A stretch of DNA of 64,000 nt from Parasponia andersonii (taxonomy: Eukaryota > Streptophyta > Magnoliopsida > Rosales > Cannabaceae). The notes below the pieces were generated by a model, which saw only the letters and a list, made by a program, of their open reading frames with translations, did no database searches and had not been told where the DNA came from. The DNA lies in the NCBI GenBank assembly GCA_002914805.1, contig JXTB01000027.1, positions 1,270,657 to 1,334,656 of the forward strand, given 5' to 3'. This document shows positions 37,297-50,996 of the stretch, piece after piece. The stretch's first letter is position 1; each line of letters starts with the position of its first letter. The position numbers and the translations under genes are program-made.

Positions 37297-40200
37297 TCCC
37301 TTTTGGATGTCCATTATACAAAAATATACATCGTTAAAACCTTATTAGAAAAAAGATCCTATGGGAAAAAAATCCAAGTGAAAGAAAAAGAGTACACCAT
37401 TATTGTTCTTGTTATACTTTGAAGAGTGTCTCATTAAAAACTTTACCAGGAAAACCCAGTGAAATAAAATCTTGGTTAAGGAAAAAAGAGTGCATGCGTA
37501 ACTATCTCCCCTTCATGACTAATTCACTTGAAAGTTTACAGAAGATCTTTGAGTCGGCATATTCTAATTTTGTGTACCAATTTCTCGAATATTACGGTAG
37601 AGAGTGATTTGGTGAATAGATTTGCTAAGTTGTCACTAGAATGAATTTGTTGAATATCTATATCACATTTCTTCCGAAGTTCTTATGTGAAGAACAATTT
37701 AGGTAATATATGCTTCATTAGTTCTATTGCCTTTGATATAACCACATTTAAATTGAGCAGTATATGTAGTATTATCCTCATATATCATAGTTGAAATCAA
37801 TCTGATGGAAGTTAATTTGCATATTTCTTGAATACGTTGAATAATAAATCTCAACCATACACATTCTTGGCTTGTCTCATGAAATTCAATTATTTCAAAA
37901 TGATTCGAGGAGGTAGTAGTAAGAGTTTGTTTCATAGATTACTAAGATATTGTTGTGTCACTACTAGTAAATATATAACATATCTAGGATCGAGCTTTAT
38001 GCGGGTCAGATAAGTATTTTACTTCTGCAAAACTAGTTAATTGCGATATGAATTTATTAGAATAAAATAAACTCATATCAGTTGTTCTATAGAGATAACG
38101 AAATATTTGTTTAACTCCTTTCTAATATCTTTGAGTTAGAGCGGAACTATATCTTACTAGTAAATAATGGAAAAAAAAAATATATCACGTCGAGTGCAAT
38201 TAGCAAGATACATAAGAGCTCTAATTGCACTCAAATATGGTATTTCAGGACCAAGAATTTTTTTGTTATCTTCTCGAAGATGAAAATGATCCTCATTTAC
38301 ACCAAGTGTTTTGACAATCATTGGGGTACTCAATGAGTGAGCTTTATCCATATAAAATCTTTTGAGGACCTTTTTTGTATAAGCCGATTGACATACAAGT
38401 ATACTATTTAGTAAATGCTCGACCTAGAGGCCAAAACAAAATTTTGTTTTCCCAAGATCTTTCATTTCGAATTCTTTCTTTAAATACTCTATTATCTCAT
38501 TAATCTCTTCAGGATCCTGATAACATTCAAATCATCAATATATACTGCAACAATAGCAAATCTAATTTTTGAACTCTTAATAAAGATTCATGGACAAATA
38601 TAATTATTCACATATCCTTTATTTAAAAGATATTTACTAAGATGATTGTACCATATATGTCCAGATTGCTTTAATCCATATAAAGATCTTTATAATTTTA
38701 TCGAACATATTTCTCACGGTATTGTATTTAATACTTTGTGTACTTTAAATCTATCAAGGATTTTCATAAAAACATCACTATCAAGTGACTCATTTAAATA
38801 TGCTATTATAATATCTATCACGCGCATTTTAAGCCTTTCAGAGATTGCTAGGCTAATTAAGAACCATAATATTATCACATCCACCACAGAAAAATATATC
38901 TCATCATAATATATCCCTAGTTTTTGTGAGAAACTTTGTGCCGTAAGTCGTACTTTGTATCTCACAATTTCATTTTGCTCATTATGTTTTCGTTCAAAGA
39001 CCCATTTGTATTGTACAGAATTCACATCTTTAGGTGTTTAGATAATAGTTCTAAATACTTTTCTTTTCCCAAGAGATTTAAGTTCGTCCTAGATTCCTTC
39101 TTTCTATTTTGGCCAATTATTTCTATGTCGACATTCTTCGATGGATTTTGGTTTAAGATCATCGCTTTCATTCGTTATATCAGTAGCAATTATATATGTA
39201 AATATATTGTCGACAATAATTTTATTGCGATTCCATTCTTTTCCTGACCTGACATAATTTATTGAGATCTCTTTATTTTAATCTCATCAGGTATCTAAAC
39301 CTCTTTTGGAGTTATTTATTTAGTTATATCAACTATTTGTTTTGGCAATGTGGTTCTTTCTTTAAGAATATCGTTATTTTCAAGATGGCCAATTGATGTG
39401 ATAGATCCCCATTTCTTTCTAAGGATTTTATCTTTAGTACCAATTGATCTACCACACTTCATGCGGCCTTAAACTCACTTGCTATTATATTTAAAGATTG
39501 TTTTACAGGGATATCAATCTATTATGGGGCATTTACTGCTAGTACATGTGAATTAGTCACTCTCTTTATATCTGTGAATGCATTAGGTAATTGATTTGCA
39601 ACATTTTATAACTATATAATTTTTTGAACTTTTAGTTCACGTTGGCTAGTACAAGGATCAAAATAAGATAATAATGATGCATTCTATGAAATTTCAAGTT
39701 GTTTTTACAGCTGTTGCTTTTCTCCCCCTAATGGTAGGAATTTGGTTTCATCAAACTGACAATCAACAAACTATACAGTAAAAATCTCACTTGTCAGGTG
39801 TTCAAGATATTTGATGATAGAAGGAGACTCAAAATTAACATAAATTCTTAACCTTCTCTGAGGACATATCTTGGTGCACTATGGTGGGGTGATTAGTACA
39901 TATACTACACAACTAAAAACTCATAGATGGGAAACGTTTGGTTCTTAACCAAAAGTAGGTTATAGTGAGGAGTATTTTTGATCGCTTATGGGTTTAATGC
40001 GAATAAGGGAAACAATATATAATACAATATGCCCCCAAGTAGAAACATGTAATTTTATTCTCATCAATAATAGTCTAGCAATTAATTGAATGCGTTTAAT
40101 AAATGACTTAGCTAAACTATTCAGTGTATGTATTTGGGCAACATGATGCTTAACCTTAATTCCAATTGATATACAAAAATCGTTAAAAGCTTAAAATGTA

Positions 40201-40408
40201 AACTCACTAGCATTATTAAGATGAATAGTCTTAATTGTATAGTATGAAAATTGTGCTCTTAAATAAATTAATTAAGCAAGAAATATCACAAATACAATCT
40301 TGTGAGTAGATAACAAGCAAATATGTGACCAATGTATAGAAGCATCTATCAATACTATGAAGTATCTAAATGGTCCACATGCTGAATGAATAGGCCTACA
40401 TATATCTG

Positions 40409-43036
40409 TTGGAGTAATATCCTATAAAGCAGTTTATTATTTTAACATTATAAACAATATTTATTAGATTATTTGTTATCTATTTATTATTAATAGATTC
40501 CATATCATGAATTTATGTTTCATTTATGTCCCATTGATATACATGTAATATCTATATTTATCTTATACAAACATCTAAAAGACTCCGAGACATAGAATGA
40601 GTGACAAAGAATTATTCGTATGATGAGTTCATATATGAGAGACATTATATTCTTTATTTTATTATGTCTAAATTAAATTATTCGCATTCTACATATTGAA
40701 GATGAAATACTTTACTATGCCATAGAATGTAGTATTGTCTATTTGATTAATGAAGTCTTTAATTATTGAAGTAAGTTTTCAGATAGAAATACTAGTGTGT
40801 TATAAGAAAGTTATAATAGCATCAAACAAGAACGAATAAATTAGAATTTGAGGTTGAGTGCTGTAACTCAAATTTCTAATTTCACTAATTTAACACTATT
40901 GTAGAAAATCTTAATTCTAGTGATTAACGAACTTAGTTTCATGTGTTTTGTCTTTTTGATTACTAAAGAACTAGTTTTGATTTATAGTTCAAAGTTTGGT
41001 ATCTTGGAAGATAAAATATATGAATTATGTAGAACGTTTTTTTTTTTTTATAATGGACGTCATGCATATAATATCACTTTGAATTTTTTTAACTACTTAG
41101 ATATTATAAACTAGGGCTCTGGTATTCGCTATGTGATTTTGACTGTGTTGGTATAAGTAAATACAAACATCGTAGTCAACTATTATCTATTAGATGAAAA
41201 ATGGCAACTCAAAGGTAAATATATATTAAAGGGTAATACGAAAATTTCACCCATACGTCTATATGTATAGTATATGATATTTAATCTAAGAGTTCAATAT
41301 TGGGCCTATAGTAGTGTATCCCAAAATTAATGGATAAGGCTCAATCATAATTATGAGTTAATTATGCTTGTGGGTATATAGTCTATTGAAGCTTGGGCTT
41401 TATAAATCCATCTAATCCCTTGTCTAGCTCAAATTAAAGCTCAATCGTTATTGGATGATCAGTTGAGCCTAACAAGTCCAATAAGCCCAATAGGGTTTAT
41501 TAATCTCTATATAGTTACGAAAAAAATTCTTTAACTGCCAATTACATGAGTTAAAGATGAAACACCCTTGAGAGAGGAGTATTACATGTATAACAGAAAG
41601 AGAAGAAGAGCATAAAAAAATGGCCAGCTCTTGGAATTCCCTATCTTTGGTGTTTCGGTAATCCCGAAGAAATTGGTTCGAAGAGATAATCTTCTTGTTC
41701 GTCTGTGGATATCTTTGTTAGGAATCAAGAAGGTGACTACCAACTGGATCAACGAATGACTTTCGAGAATAAACAAGAAGACAAAAAGGTTGTTGAGTGA
41801 GTCCAGGTATTATTCTTGTCTAGATCAAGAGTTAATTTATATTAGATCACGATCCAAAATATTTTGTAAAAAAAAAAATTTTAAACGACCAATTTCCTTG
41901 CGTTTCTAAATTTTACAAAACTATGGCATTCTTAAAAATGATTTTATGAAAATATTTTTCAAGATTTTATTCTAATGAATACTAGCAATTGCTTCCAAAG
42001 CATAACTCTATTGTTGATTTAGCATATCTTACTCTGATCTATTCTCTTGTTAATTGATATTTATAATTTTTGGAAAGTTTGATTATATTTGGTCCTGTTC
42101 ATGTTATGAGTATGCTTTAGTTTGTATGATGATCAATAGATGTAATAAGTTTGATTAATTATTTGATATTGCTATAAGGTGATGATCATGTTTATTTTTT
42201 ATTTTCATTTCCGGCATGTTCTTGATTTCTATGTGTTCATATTTTATGTTCTTGATAAAAATATGCATAGAAATATTGTGATCTTTAATTATTTTTAAGT
42301 TTTTATGAAAAACTATTTTTCAATTTTAAAAAAACAAATGAAACAATCGAGCAGCGCATGGCTAGGAGCCGTGTGCACTGCCCAAGCGAGCCTCATGGAT
42401 GTGACATGTATGCAAGCCGCGCGGGCATGTCCCCACACATGGTTGCACTAGTGAGTGGCATCCCTGTGCAAGTCGCGCGGGTTCACCCTGCACATGCCGC
42501 GTGGGCATGGCCTCATTGGCCGCGCAAATGTGATCCACGCATGGCCTGTGGATGGCCTTCCCGTGCAGGCTGCACAGGTTCACCCTACATATGCCACTCA
42601 GGCACAGTCCCACTGATCGCGCATATGTGATCCATGGATGGCCTGCGAGTAACCTTCCTATGCAGGCTATGTGGGATCACCCTATTGGCCACACGGGCAC
42701 TACCCTACTGGCCGCACAGATGTGATCTACGCATGGCTTAGCGAGCAGTCTCCTACACGCTAGTTGGGCGGATTGCCTTCTGTGCCTTGACCACTCAGAA
42801 TGTCACCTTGTGCGCTTGTCCCGAGTGAGGCCGCACCACATTATATAAGCCCGATGGTACTCGGAAGTTGTCCTAAGTATAGCCACGTAATATCTCGAGG
42901 CCGCGGCCGTTTACCACTGGCCTCCCATTCTGTTCATCGATTTTTCTTGTTACATTTTGAATTCTAGCTGTAAATTATTTTCATTTTAAAAATTAATTTA
43001 ATTTGTTCATAGTTTTGTAAAACCTGATAAATTAAA
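40409..43036 (+). mobile_element. LTR-like insertion nested in the copia element
   Basis: It separates two parts of the copia integrase region. It begins TGTTGGAGTAATATCC, has phrases typical of long plant LTRs (aataagcccaatagggttta, followed by a TATA-like ctctatatagtt near 41508) and no recognisable retrotransposon protein. It includes the GC-rich repeat at 42350-42910. The right border is set where copia-like sequence resumes and is good to about ten bases. Whether it is a solo LTR plus other DNA or an LTR element without coding capacity is undecided. Confidence 0.55.
42350..42910. repeat. GC-rich degenerate 97-bp tandem repeat
   Basis: A sharp GC island in very AT-rich DNA. The unit beginning (g/a)tgca(a/g)g recurs at 42466, 42563 and 42660, and the phrase atgtgatc(c/t)a(c/t)g(c/g)atggc recurs near 42528, 42625 and 42720. 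Each unit contains a cgcgcgg or ggccgcgc core. Roughly four units decay towards both edges. A 90-codon open frame here is a by-product of CG-rich composition. Confidence 0.8.
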
Positions 43037-45479
43037 ATTTTATTTTATTAGAGATAGCCTAATAATTAATTTACGTGAGGACAAGCTGAATAGAAAAATT
43101 CATTGGATAAAAGAATCTTCTAGTTCTTTAATAGATATCCATATGAGATTCCAATAATTTTTTGCATTATTATTGACCTAGGATGATCCAAATGATCATG
43201 TCAAAAAGAGAAAACTTTTGGATCAAAATCTTTCTTAGTCATCTCATTATGTGATTCAATCGTACTTATAAATGTGTAATACAACCCAAAGAAAAAGGCA
43301 CATAATTTTTCTAATATTTGCTTCTGGATAGAGATAATGGAAATAATACAGAGATACTTTATATTGTTCTCATTTGTAGTCTTAATATGATATCTATTGC
43401 AACGTATATTTTTAAAACTTAGCAAATTTCTTCTAGATTTACTAGAGAATAAAATATCATTTATAATTAATTTTGTTCCTTTAGGTAATATTATTATAGT
43501 TTTTCCTGAGTCTTTAATTATTTTTGTGATACTTGAAATTGTATTTATATTTGACTTTAATAATGATAATTTTATAAAGATTGTATGCATTGTTATACTA
43601 TCAATTAGACAAATATATTTACCATTGGTTTTCGAACAAATATTACTGAAATCCATATTTCTCAACAAATTAAAGCAAAAGAACTATAATTATTAAATGA
43701 AAGATATAATGAAATATATAACTTAAGAAAAAGCAATATGTTATATAAACACTAAAAATAGCATACAAATATTATATAATCTAATACACAATAAAGTTAG
43801 ATATTATTGGCCCATTATCAATTTTTCTAAGTTAGATTTTCAAAAAAGTCTGAAATTTCCAAATAGGTCAAATCCATAAGATTATCTTGTTCAACAAAGT
43901 TCGTCTCTATGTTCTTTTCTTTTTCCTTCAATAATGCCTGGTAAAGGTCAACAAGGTACTTAGGCGTTTGACAGGTATGCGACTAATGTCTTCTCATACC
44001 ACATCGATAGCAAAGATTCTTAGAATTTTGGGTGGTTTATATCGTAAATCTTTTCCTTTTTCTTGCATCTCTTTATTAATTCCCTACTCTCGGTGGGTTG
44101 TAGTTCTTTTTTTTTTTTTTAAGTTTGAAGAGTTGTTATGAACATCACGATACTAAAAAAAAATTCAACCATAACCCCTACCACGACCACGACCATGATC
44201 ACATCTATGGCCATAATTAGTAGTTGATACAACATTTACTTCATGAAATATGTTGAACTAATCGGGCAAATTTCGTGATTTTTCATTAATAACTCATTAT
44301 TTTGTTTAGTAATAAGTAAACATAAAATTAATTCAAATATTTTTTAAAACTACGTTCTTGATATGGTTGCTGCGGGAAAGTATTTGAGGCATAAAAAATG
44401 GAGTCTGTTTTTATTAACATATCTTCGTTAGTAACCATTTCTTTACATAATTTCAATCGAGAAGTAATTTTAAATATTATTGAATTATATTCATTGACTG
44501 TTTTAAAATCCTGCAGATGCAGGTACATCCAGTCATAATGCACTTCTATGGTCATATTTTTCTTTTAAATTTTTCTAGAGCATATACAGCTCCTTTATCG
44601 TTAAATATTCAATTTTCAATCTTTTGTGCAAATAATATCGAAAGAAAATCATGACTTTTGCATGATCTCGAGTGGATGCCATATTTCTTTCTTTAATTGT
44701 TTCTTTAAGATTCATAGCATCGAGGTGAATTTTAGCATCAAATGTCCATACTAAATAATTCTTACCCAAAATTTCAAGGGCAATAAATTCAAGCTTTGTG
44801 AGATTTGACATTGTAAAGACTATTATATCAAAAAAAATTATATAATTAGGAATAAGAAACTCATAACATGATCAATACATAGTTACAGAGAAATAAAATA
44901 CAGTTATCTAATATATTAAATTAGCAATATTTGACGACATACTTATAAACATGTATAATATAGAAGTTTGTAATCGAATATATGGACATGGAAATCTTAA
45001 AGTTAAAAGATTAATTATATATACATAAATATTACTACAATAATAATTTATGGTAAGAAAAATAATGATAAATAGTATTTCAAATAATATCATATAAACA
45101 AGTAATTTCATAATAATAGGGATGGTCTACCAACATAATTTATCAAATATTTTCTATATATAGATTATTCGTGACCAAAAGTATGATGTAAACATATCAT
45201 AGTGAAAACGCTAAATATAAATACATAAAGCAATTCAATGCAATATAAGAGTATCAAACTTTCAAATTATTATAAAGAAAATTACAAGAAATAAAATTAG
45301 AAAGAAATAAATATATGTATATGTACTATCATAGTATACAATATATATATAGATATATTAGATTATTTATGGTAAATCTCTATCAAAATGAAAAGAGAAA
45401 TTTATAATGTAATGTAGTAACTAATAAAATTTTAATTCGACGGAATTATAATAGCTAGAAGTTCGTGCCAATAACGTAT

Positions 45480-46145
45480 TGTAAAGAATATAAAATATAT
45501 ACTATAGCTTAAGAATATCAACATAAAGAGATAGATAAGAGAGTAAATTGTTTCTTAGTGAAAAGAAAAAGATATAAATGAGATATATAAATTCTTAAAA
45601 ATGTCTCTATTTATAGATATTGGTGAATAAAATACAGCTATTCATTTCTTTGGGTAGACCATAGCCACTTATTTATTTAGATAAGCTATGTCAACACATT
45701 TGCTAGAGTAAATTATAGTCACATATTTTACTTGGCTAAAATTGTATCAAACTATATCCACAAATTTATGGGCCTTTTATGAATATGACCAAAATTTGGA
45801 TTCAATTTAAGTAAATATTTTGTTGTTAAATATTATAGCAAAATATTTGGTATATATTTATAAACCAAGTATAAAAAATTATATATCAAGAACATTTCAA
45901 TACAGTAAATGAAATTAGTAGACAAATTATCTACCAAGTGTAAAAATATATATATACCTAGACATTTAGTTATAAAATTTTAAAAGTGGATATTTACTTA
46001 ATTAAATTTAAAATATTGGTCATCTACCTTAATTTTTCCAAATTTATTTGGTTAAATCTCTATTATTCAATGTATCCTTGGACTTAGATTTGGGCTTGTA
46101 AAATGTTCCACAATAATGGACATCCAAATACAAAAATCCATAACA
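45480..46145 (-). repeat. 5' LTR of the copia element (with a nested MITE)
   Basis: Starts TGTAAAGAATAT on the plus strand and ends ccataaca. It is split by an insertion at 45770-46038 whose removal restores the length of the partner LTR. Confidence 0.82.
45770..46038. mobile_element. Mutator-like MITE nested in the copia LTR
   Basis: Flanked by a perfect 9-base direct repeat, caaatttat (45761-45769 and 46039-46047); the other LTR has this sequence once, near 37187. The ends are imperfect inverted repeats sharing ATGACCAAAATTT and TTAAGTAAATAT blocks over about 50 bases. The 9-base target duplication points to the Mutator superfamily. Length is 269 bases, non-coding. Confidence 0.8.
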
Positions 46146-47467
46146 TAAACTTTTTTTTTATTAGTTTAATTTTTTTCTTCTCTTTTTGGCTTATTGAACC
46201 GTAACAAAAAATGGTCCCAAAATTTATTGCAAACATCTTATTTTAGTCACCAAAATTTAATCTTAAGAGCAATTGTAGGAAAATTTACTGAAAAGTTCTT
46301 TTGCCAGGTTCTAAATAGTTTTCATTAGTAACTTCAAGATAATGATTTCGTGTAATGAGTATTTTTTTTTTTGTTAGAGTTCAATATTTGATAAATAACT
46401 TACGTTAATAAGGACTAAGGATGAGTATTTTTAACAAATTTTATGATGTCTATGCTTTTTTTAAAACAAAAAAAAAAAAGAAATAGTAACTTCATTAATG
46501 AGTAAATGCTAATATTAAATTACAGAATACTTGTATCAAAACCATTCTAATCTACTAATTATTAGAGAGAGAAAAAAAAAATATGTGCACAAGATATTGA
46601 TGACGTAGAAACAATTCCATAGTGAACACAATTACGACACTACAAGAAATACAACTTTTGCTCTTTTAAATCTACTTATACCATCTAAGTTGATTTTATA
46701 GATTTATCAATGATGCATTTTATACAAAGTTCGATTTTTGAGAATATGAATTATTCAAAATAATAATAATAATAAAAAATGCTATTATCACAATACTCTT
46801 TTATATTTTCTCATCTCAAACTTTACATGTGGATTTTAGTAATGATTTCTCATATTATTAAAATATGAGAATATTTATAGTGAAGTTCACATATTAAGTA
46901 GTGAAAACAAAATTGAGTGCAACATAAAATGAGGAATAGAGTATTACTAGCATTCTTTAAATTTGAATCATATAAGTTTCAGATGTAGAATAATACCGTA
47001 AAAAGACTAAACAAATAAAAATACAAGCAAAACCTATAAAAATCTATATTTAGTAAGAGAAAACTTACATAGATCTAGATTTTATATCAAATTTTATAAT
47101 GGGAGCGTTTACTTATAAACATATAGAATTGGAATAATAGAACAAAAAGATGAAAACGATGAGAAAAATAGAGAGGTGAGAGGAGGAATAATAATTCTTC
47201 AGTTGAAAAGACTAACAAAACTTTCAAGATTCTCGTCAGAGTTTTCTATATTTCCCTATTATTATTATTATTATTTAAGAATTTATGGCACAAATGATCC
47301 CTAAACAATCTAATTTGTGGCTATTTTTCCTCAAAGTTCTAATTGTGGAAATTTGTTAATTATTATTTACAAAAAAAAAAAAAAAAAACAAAATCAAAGA
47401 TGAGCGGAAGTATAGAAAATAAAAATTTTCCCAAATTATATTTTTTCATAAAACTTTTAAGAATCTT
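46146..47467. other. Intergenic DNA with a possible CACTA end
   Basis: No gene is seen. At 46639 the sequence cactacaagaaatacaac looks like a CACTA-superfamily terminus, but no inverse partner was found nearby. Simple repeats such as (att)n occur near 47259-47274. Confidence 0.45.
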
Positions 47468-48932
47468 TGTTATGGCCTAAATGCATACAAGAGATTGTGT
47501 ACCTTAACTAATAAGTCTTCCTTTCTATGTACCAAGCTTGTAACTTCAGAAGTGTATGGGCACCTCAATCTTGATTAACTTCTAAGTGAAATCCAAAATC
47601 TTCGATGACCTCTAATAGTGGCTCCAAGAATTTCTCTCTATCACTTTTTTCTCAGTTTTATGTGTAGCCGTCAAAGTAATGTTTCAGTCAAAATTGAATT
47701 GAATCCATAAAGGAAAGGGAAGAGGAGTCCCCATAGGGTGAAATTTGGCCAAACTTAGGAGATAGGCTGGTTGAATTCTACTACTCTATGGAGCAGTGTG
47801 GTTAGGCCCAAAATGCTCATCACTCCAATTTAGTCTTTTTTGCTTTGTGTCTAACTCTCAAAAAAACTATTTGAGCCCAATTTAGCTAATCTTATGCAGT
47901 CCAAGATATTAGTGTAGGATGAGGATCTAAATGGACCTATATAATTCAAGCTCCAATAGAGAATGACCCAGTTATAATTAACTCTTAATAGAAGTGAGCT
48001 TGTACTATTAGTTATAGACTTATTCTACTAAAAGTCCAAACTATACTTTTGAATTAAATAAATATCATAAGATATTTTATAATTAAAATTATGTCAATTA
48101 CTTAATTAATGTTTGCATGTGTATCGTCACATGAATACCGATAATTGGAGCTAGGTAAAATTAGTGCCTCTAATTATATTTCTCAATTCATTGATACAAG
48201 ACTATATCTAATAGATGATTAGATTTACAGAAATTCTTCAATTAATGAATCCAATTTTATTAATTACTTCGCTAAGGTTTAAATCATCTAAACTCCTATA
48301 GCCCCTCAAAGTAGAAATTACTTCTCTATATAATAGAGTTGTGGATTCTATATTTATAAGCACATGTTCCCAATGCCTATAATAATGCATTACCAAAAAC
48401 TAGGGTCTAAATCGTCAATTTATTGATCCGTACCTTTTAACATATCAAATAATACAAATTATAAATATGGGTCCATCGCATTTCAGGATTAAGAAAGACA
48501 TATGTTAATTTTCAAGTTTATGAGAATATATTCTTATCAATGACACTTATTACAAAAATATATTTCACATATTTCTTATTCAATGTTTAGACACCAAGAC
48601 TTTTTGTATATGATCATATACTAATATAGATTAAGACATATTATAAATGCACAAAGTCTTGCAATACGATCCAAGAGAAGTATCCAGCTTCTCTTACTAG
48701 TTGTGAACAGTCTTATTTTATTTAATTAGACAAAATATGTCTTAACTTTAATAAATAATTTTATTAAAATATTTCTCTAATGAATAAATTATGAAACCTT
48801 TTGACATTTACTACTATACCAATAATCAAAATATTATCCTAAATATTGTGCATGAAATGTCCTTTATTAAATATTCAAAATATTCAATAAATATCCATAA
48901 ATAATAAATATTTTTGGTATAATCCTAATACA
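47468..48932 (-). mobile_element. Probable solo LTR
   Basis: Bounded by TGTTATGGCC on the left and, read inversely from the right, TGTATTAGGATTATACC, so it has TG..CA ends in either sense. Length is 1,465 bases. The body has the look of long plant LTRs (a TATA-like region near 48334, polyadenylation-like AT tracts) and no coding domain is adjacent. Reading from the right end gives the more typical LTR start. No matching target duplication was found, so the borders are tentative. Confidence 0.45.
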
Positions 48933-50996
48933 ATTAAATTCTTAATCTTTTCGATTTGAAGTAATTTAGTTCTTAGATTGTTTAAATTACAATCTAGTAA
49001 AATTTATGACAAAAATACACGTAAGGAGCATATTGTAGTATTTGAAAATGTATTTTAAGGGAAAATGAACTAAATAAAAAGATTTTGAGATAATGAAATA
49101 TGTATTATTTATATTTTTTAGTGTTCTTCAAGTTGTAAATTTTGAGAAAATTTGTTTGTAATTGTTCATTTTTATATTTAAAATTCCTAAATTACCTTTC
49201 AAATGCACTTTCATATGCTATCACATACCTCTCAAGTATATTTTTTCTTTAGAAATTTAACCGTTGATTATAATTTAAACAATCTAGGGACTAAATTACT
49301 TTAAATTAAAAAATCCAAATGCTTAATTAATTGCCCTAATTTGAACTTTTATGACCAAATTACCACTAGTTGGATAGATCAGATACCATTTGTGCCATCA
49401 TCGATTAACTCCTATTGTTATTATTATTGTGGTTGTTATTATATTATTATTATTATTTTAAGGAAGTTTTGCTACTAATTTAAAAGTTTAAAATCAAACA
49501 AGATATAATTTGGTATTATTTAGAGGACAATTGTTTTTTTAAGGAGATTTTTTTTATATAAAAAAAGTAGGACTAAACTAATGACCACCACTTACTACAA
49601 ATTTAAAGGAAAATAACACATACACACTCTCTACTAAGGTTTGAATCTCTGACCCTCTCAAATTCACACACATGTCCCTCAAACTTTGAACTACTGAGCT
49701 AGCCAATTAGCTTTTAGAGGGATTTAAAGGAAAATTGTTGCATATAACTTTTGCTTGAGCATTCGGATTCCCTACCACAAATAATCTTGGGCACCTCATT
49801 ATGAAGCAAGAAACAAAGCTAACTCTTTCCTAATTAAGACTTAGGACAGCACCATTAGGGGTCAGAATATATAATGAGGAGATGTAGATTATTTAATGAT
49901 GGGAGGTGGAGAGTGGAGACTGTTTGCAATTGGGACAAATATGCCAAACATTTACAATCAGGGCAAGAATATTTGTAAGTACTAAGTTGTTTTTCTAGCG
50001 AAATTCCGAGCACAATTTGTTCAAAGTAATATTATCTTATTTTGTAAAAGAATTGAAAAAAAAAAAAAAAGATCTTAGAGCAAAATGATTTGTTTTTAAA
50101 AATCATTTGTCGTACCTAGGAAATCTTGTTAGAATAACTTTTCTTTTTCATTATCAGGTTCAGGTTTTACATTATAAAAAAAAAAAAAAAAAAAAAAAGT
50201 AAAAAGAGCGAAGTACAATAATTGCGTTGTGTTATGATCTTTGATGTGGGCCTCACAACATAATTCACGTGTACTAATGGACGGTTTTAGTTGATTATAT
50301 ACGTCTGATGAAAAACGGTCATAATTGGTCGATTAGATGTTTAGCCAAAGCAAGACTCGGTAAAAAAATCATTACATTTTGGTTGCAGTATTCACTTAGG
50401 AGTAGTATTAGGCGTATCAACTCTAATTTCAACCTTTTTTTTTTTTTTTTTTACAAATTGAATTATCATATAATTTAATCATATTATACCATCTCAGTTG
50501 GTCATTCAACGTAGAAAATCAATATCATTCACGATGCACTGTATCGTACCAATACTATAAATAATAAAGTTACTGTCACATTAATTGGTAATGGTATATA
50601 AAAGTTGAGATCAGAATTTGCGAACCATAGTATCATTCATTCCAAAAGCTCATTTTAAAATAGTTTTTCAGAGTATAAAGGCCTCTGCCAAACAACTTTA
50701 AAGTACTACCGGAAGCAATAAACAAGGAAACTTAATTCATTTCGGCATAATATTAAGTTTTGAGCCATGAGTATACTAGCTACCCAGTATTACCCGCCAT
50801 ACATACGTACAATACACATATATAAGCCTAAAGTTGTTTGTCACACCGATACGTACACTTAAGTACTTATTATAAACTATATAAGGTGATGTATCAGCTA
50901 TTTCGTGGACATTATCCGCTGATTATCTAATTAAGCCAGTAATTACTTTAATTAAGTCATGATTAACTAAGATTTATAGTGCTGAATTAGTTTCCA
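48933..50996. other. Intergenic DNA, no gene seen
   Basis: AT-rich, with poly-A and poly-T tracts (50049-50070, 50177-50197, 50437-50452). It contains one copy of a dispersed repeat (49565-49715). Confidence 0.45.
49565..49715. repeat. Dispersed roughly 150-bp repeat, copy 1
   Basis: Shares accaccacttacta-aaatttaaa, aaataacacat and gtttgaa-tctt-a-t-tctcaaat with 52520-52630. It ends ctactgagctagccaattagc, which has a tRNA-like flavour, so a SINE or a SINE-derived repeat is possible. No poly-A tail or target duplication could be assigned. Confidence 0.45.

Larger units (their letters stand above)
36911..46145 (-). mobile_element. Ty1/copia LTR retrotransposon, heavily broken, with nested insertions
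   Basis: A minus-strand copia fossil. Its 5' LTR is at the right (45480-46145) and its 3' LTR at the left (36911-37296). After removing the nested MITE the two LTRs are about the same length (388 and 386 bases). In transcription order the recognisable parts are gag (about 44.8-43.9 kb, with KLEFIALEILGKNYLVW and a zinc-knuckle-like CYRCGM), protease region (about 43.7-43.3 kb), integrase (about 43.2-43.04 kb and, beyond the nested insert, 40.4-39.4 kb, with RPIHSACGPFRYF), reverse transcriptase (about 39.0-38.2 kb) and RNase H (about 38.2-37.4 kb). A purine-rich tract (inverse of actcccttttggat) adjoins the left LTR. It has very many breaks and diverged LTRs, so it is old. Target duplications were not resolved. 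Confidence 0.88.

Noticed and set aside
42358-42630. 90-codon open frame in the GC-rich block
   Set aside because: It follows the 97-base tandem repeat and its CG-rich composition. There is no homology, and a similar frame exists on the other strand.
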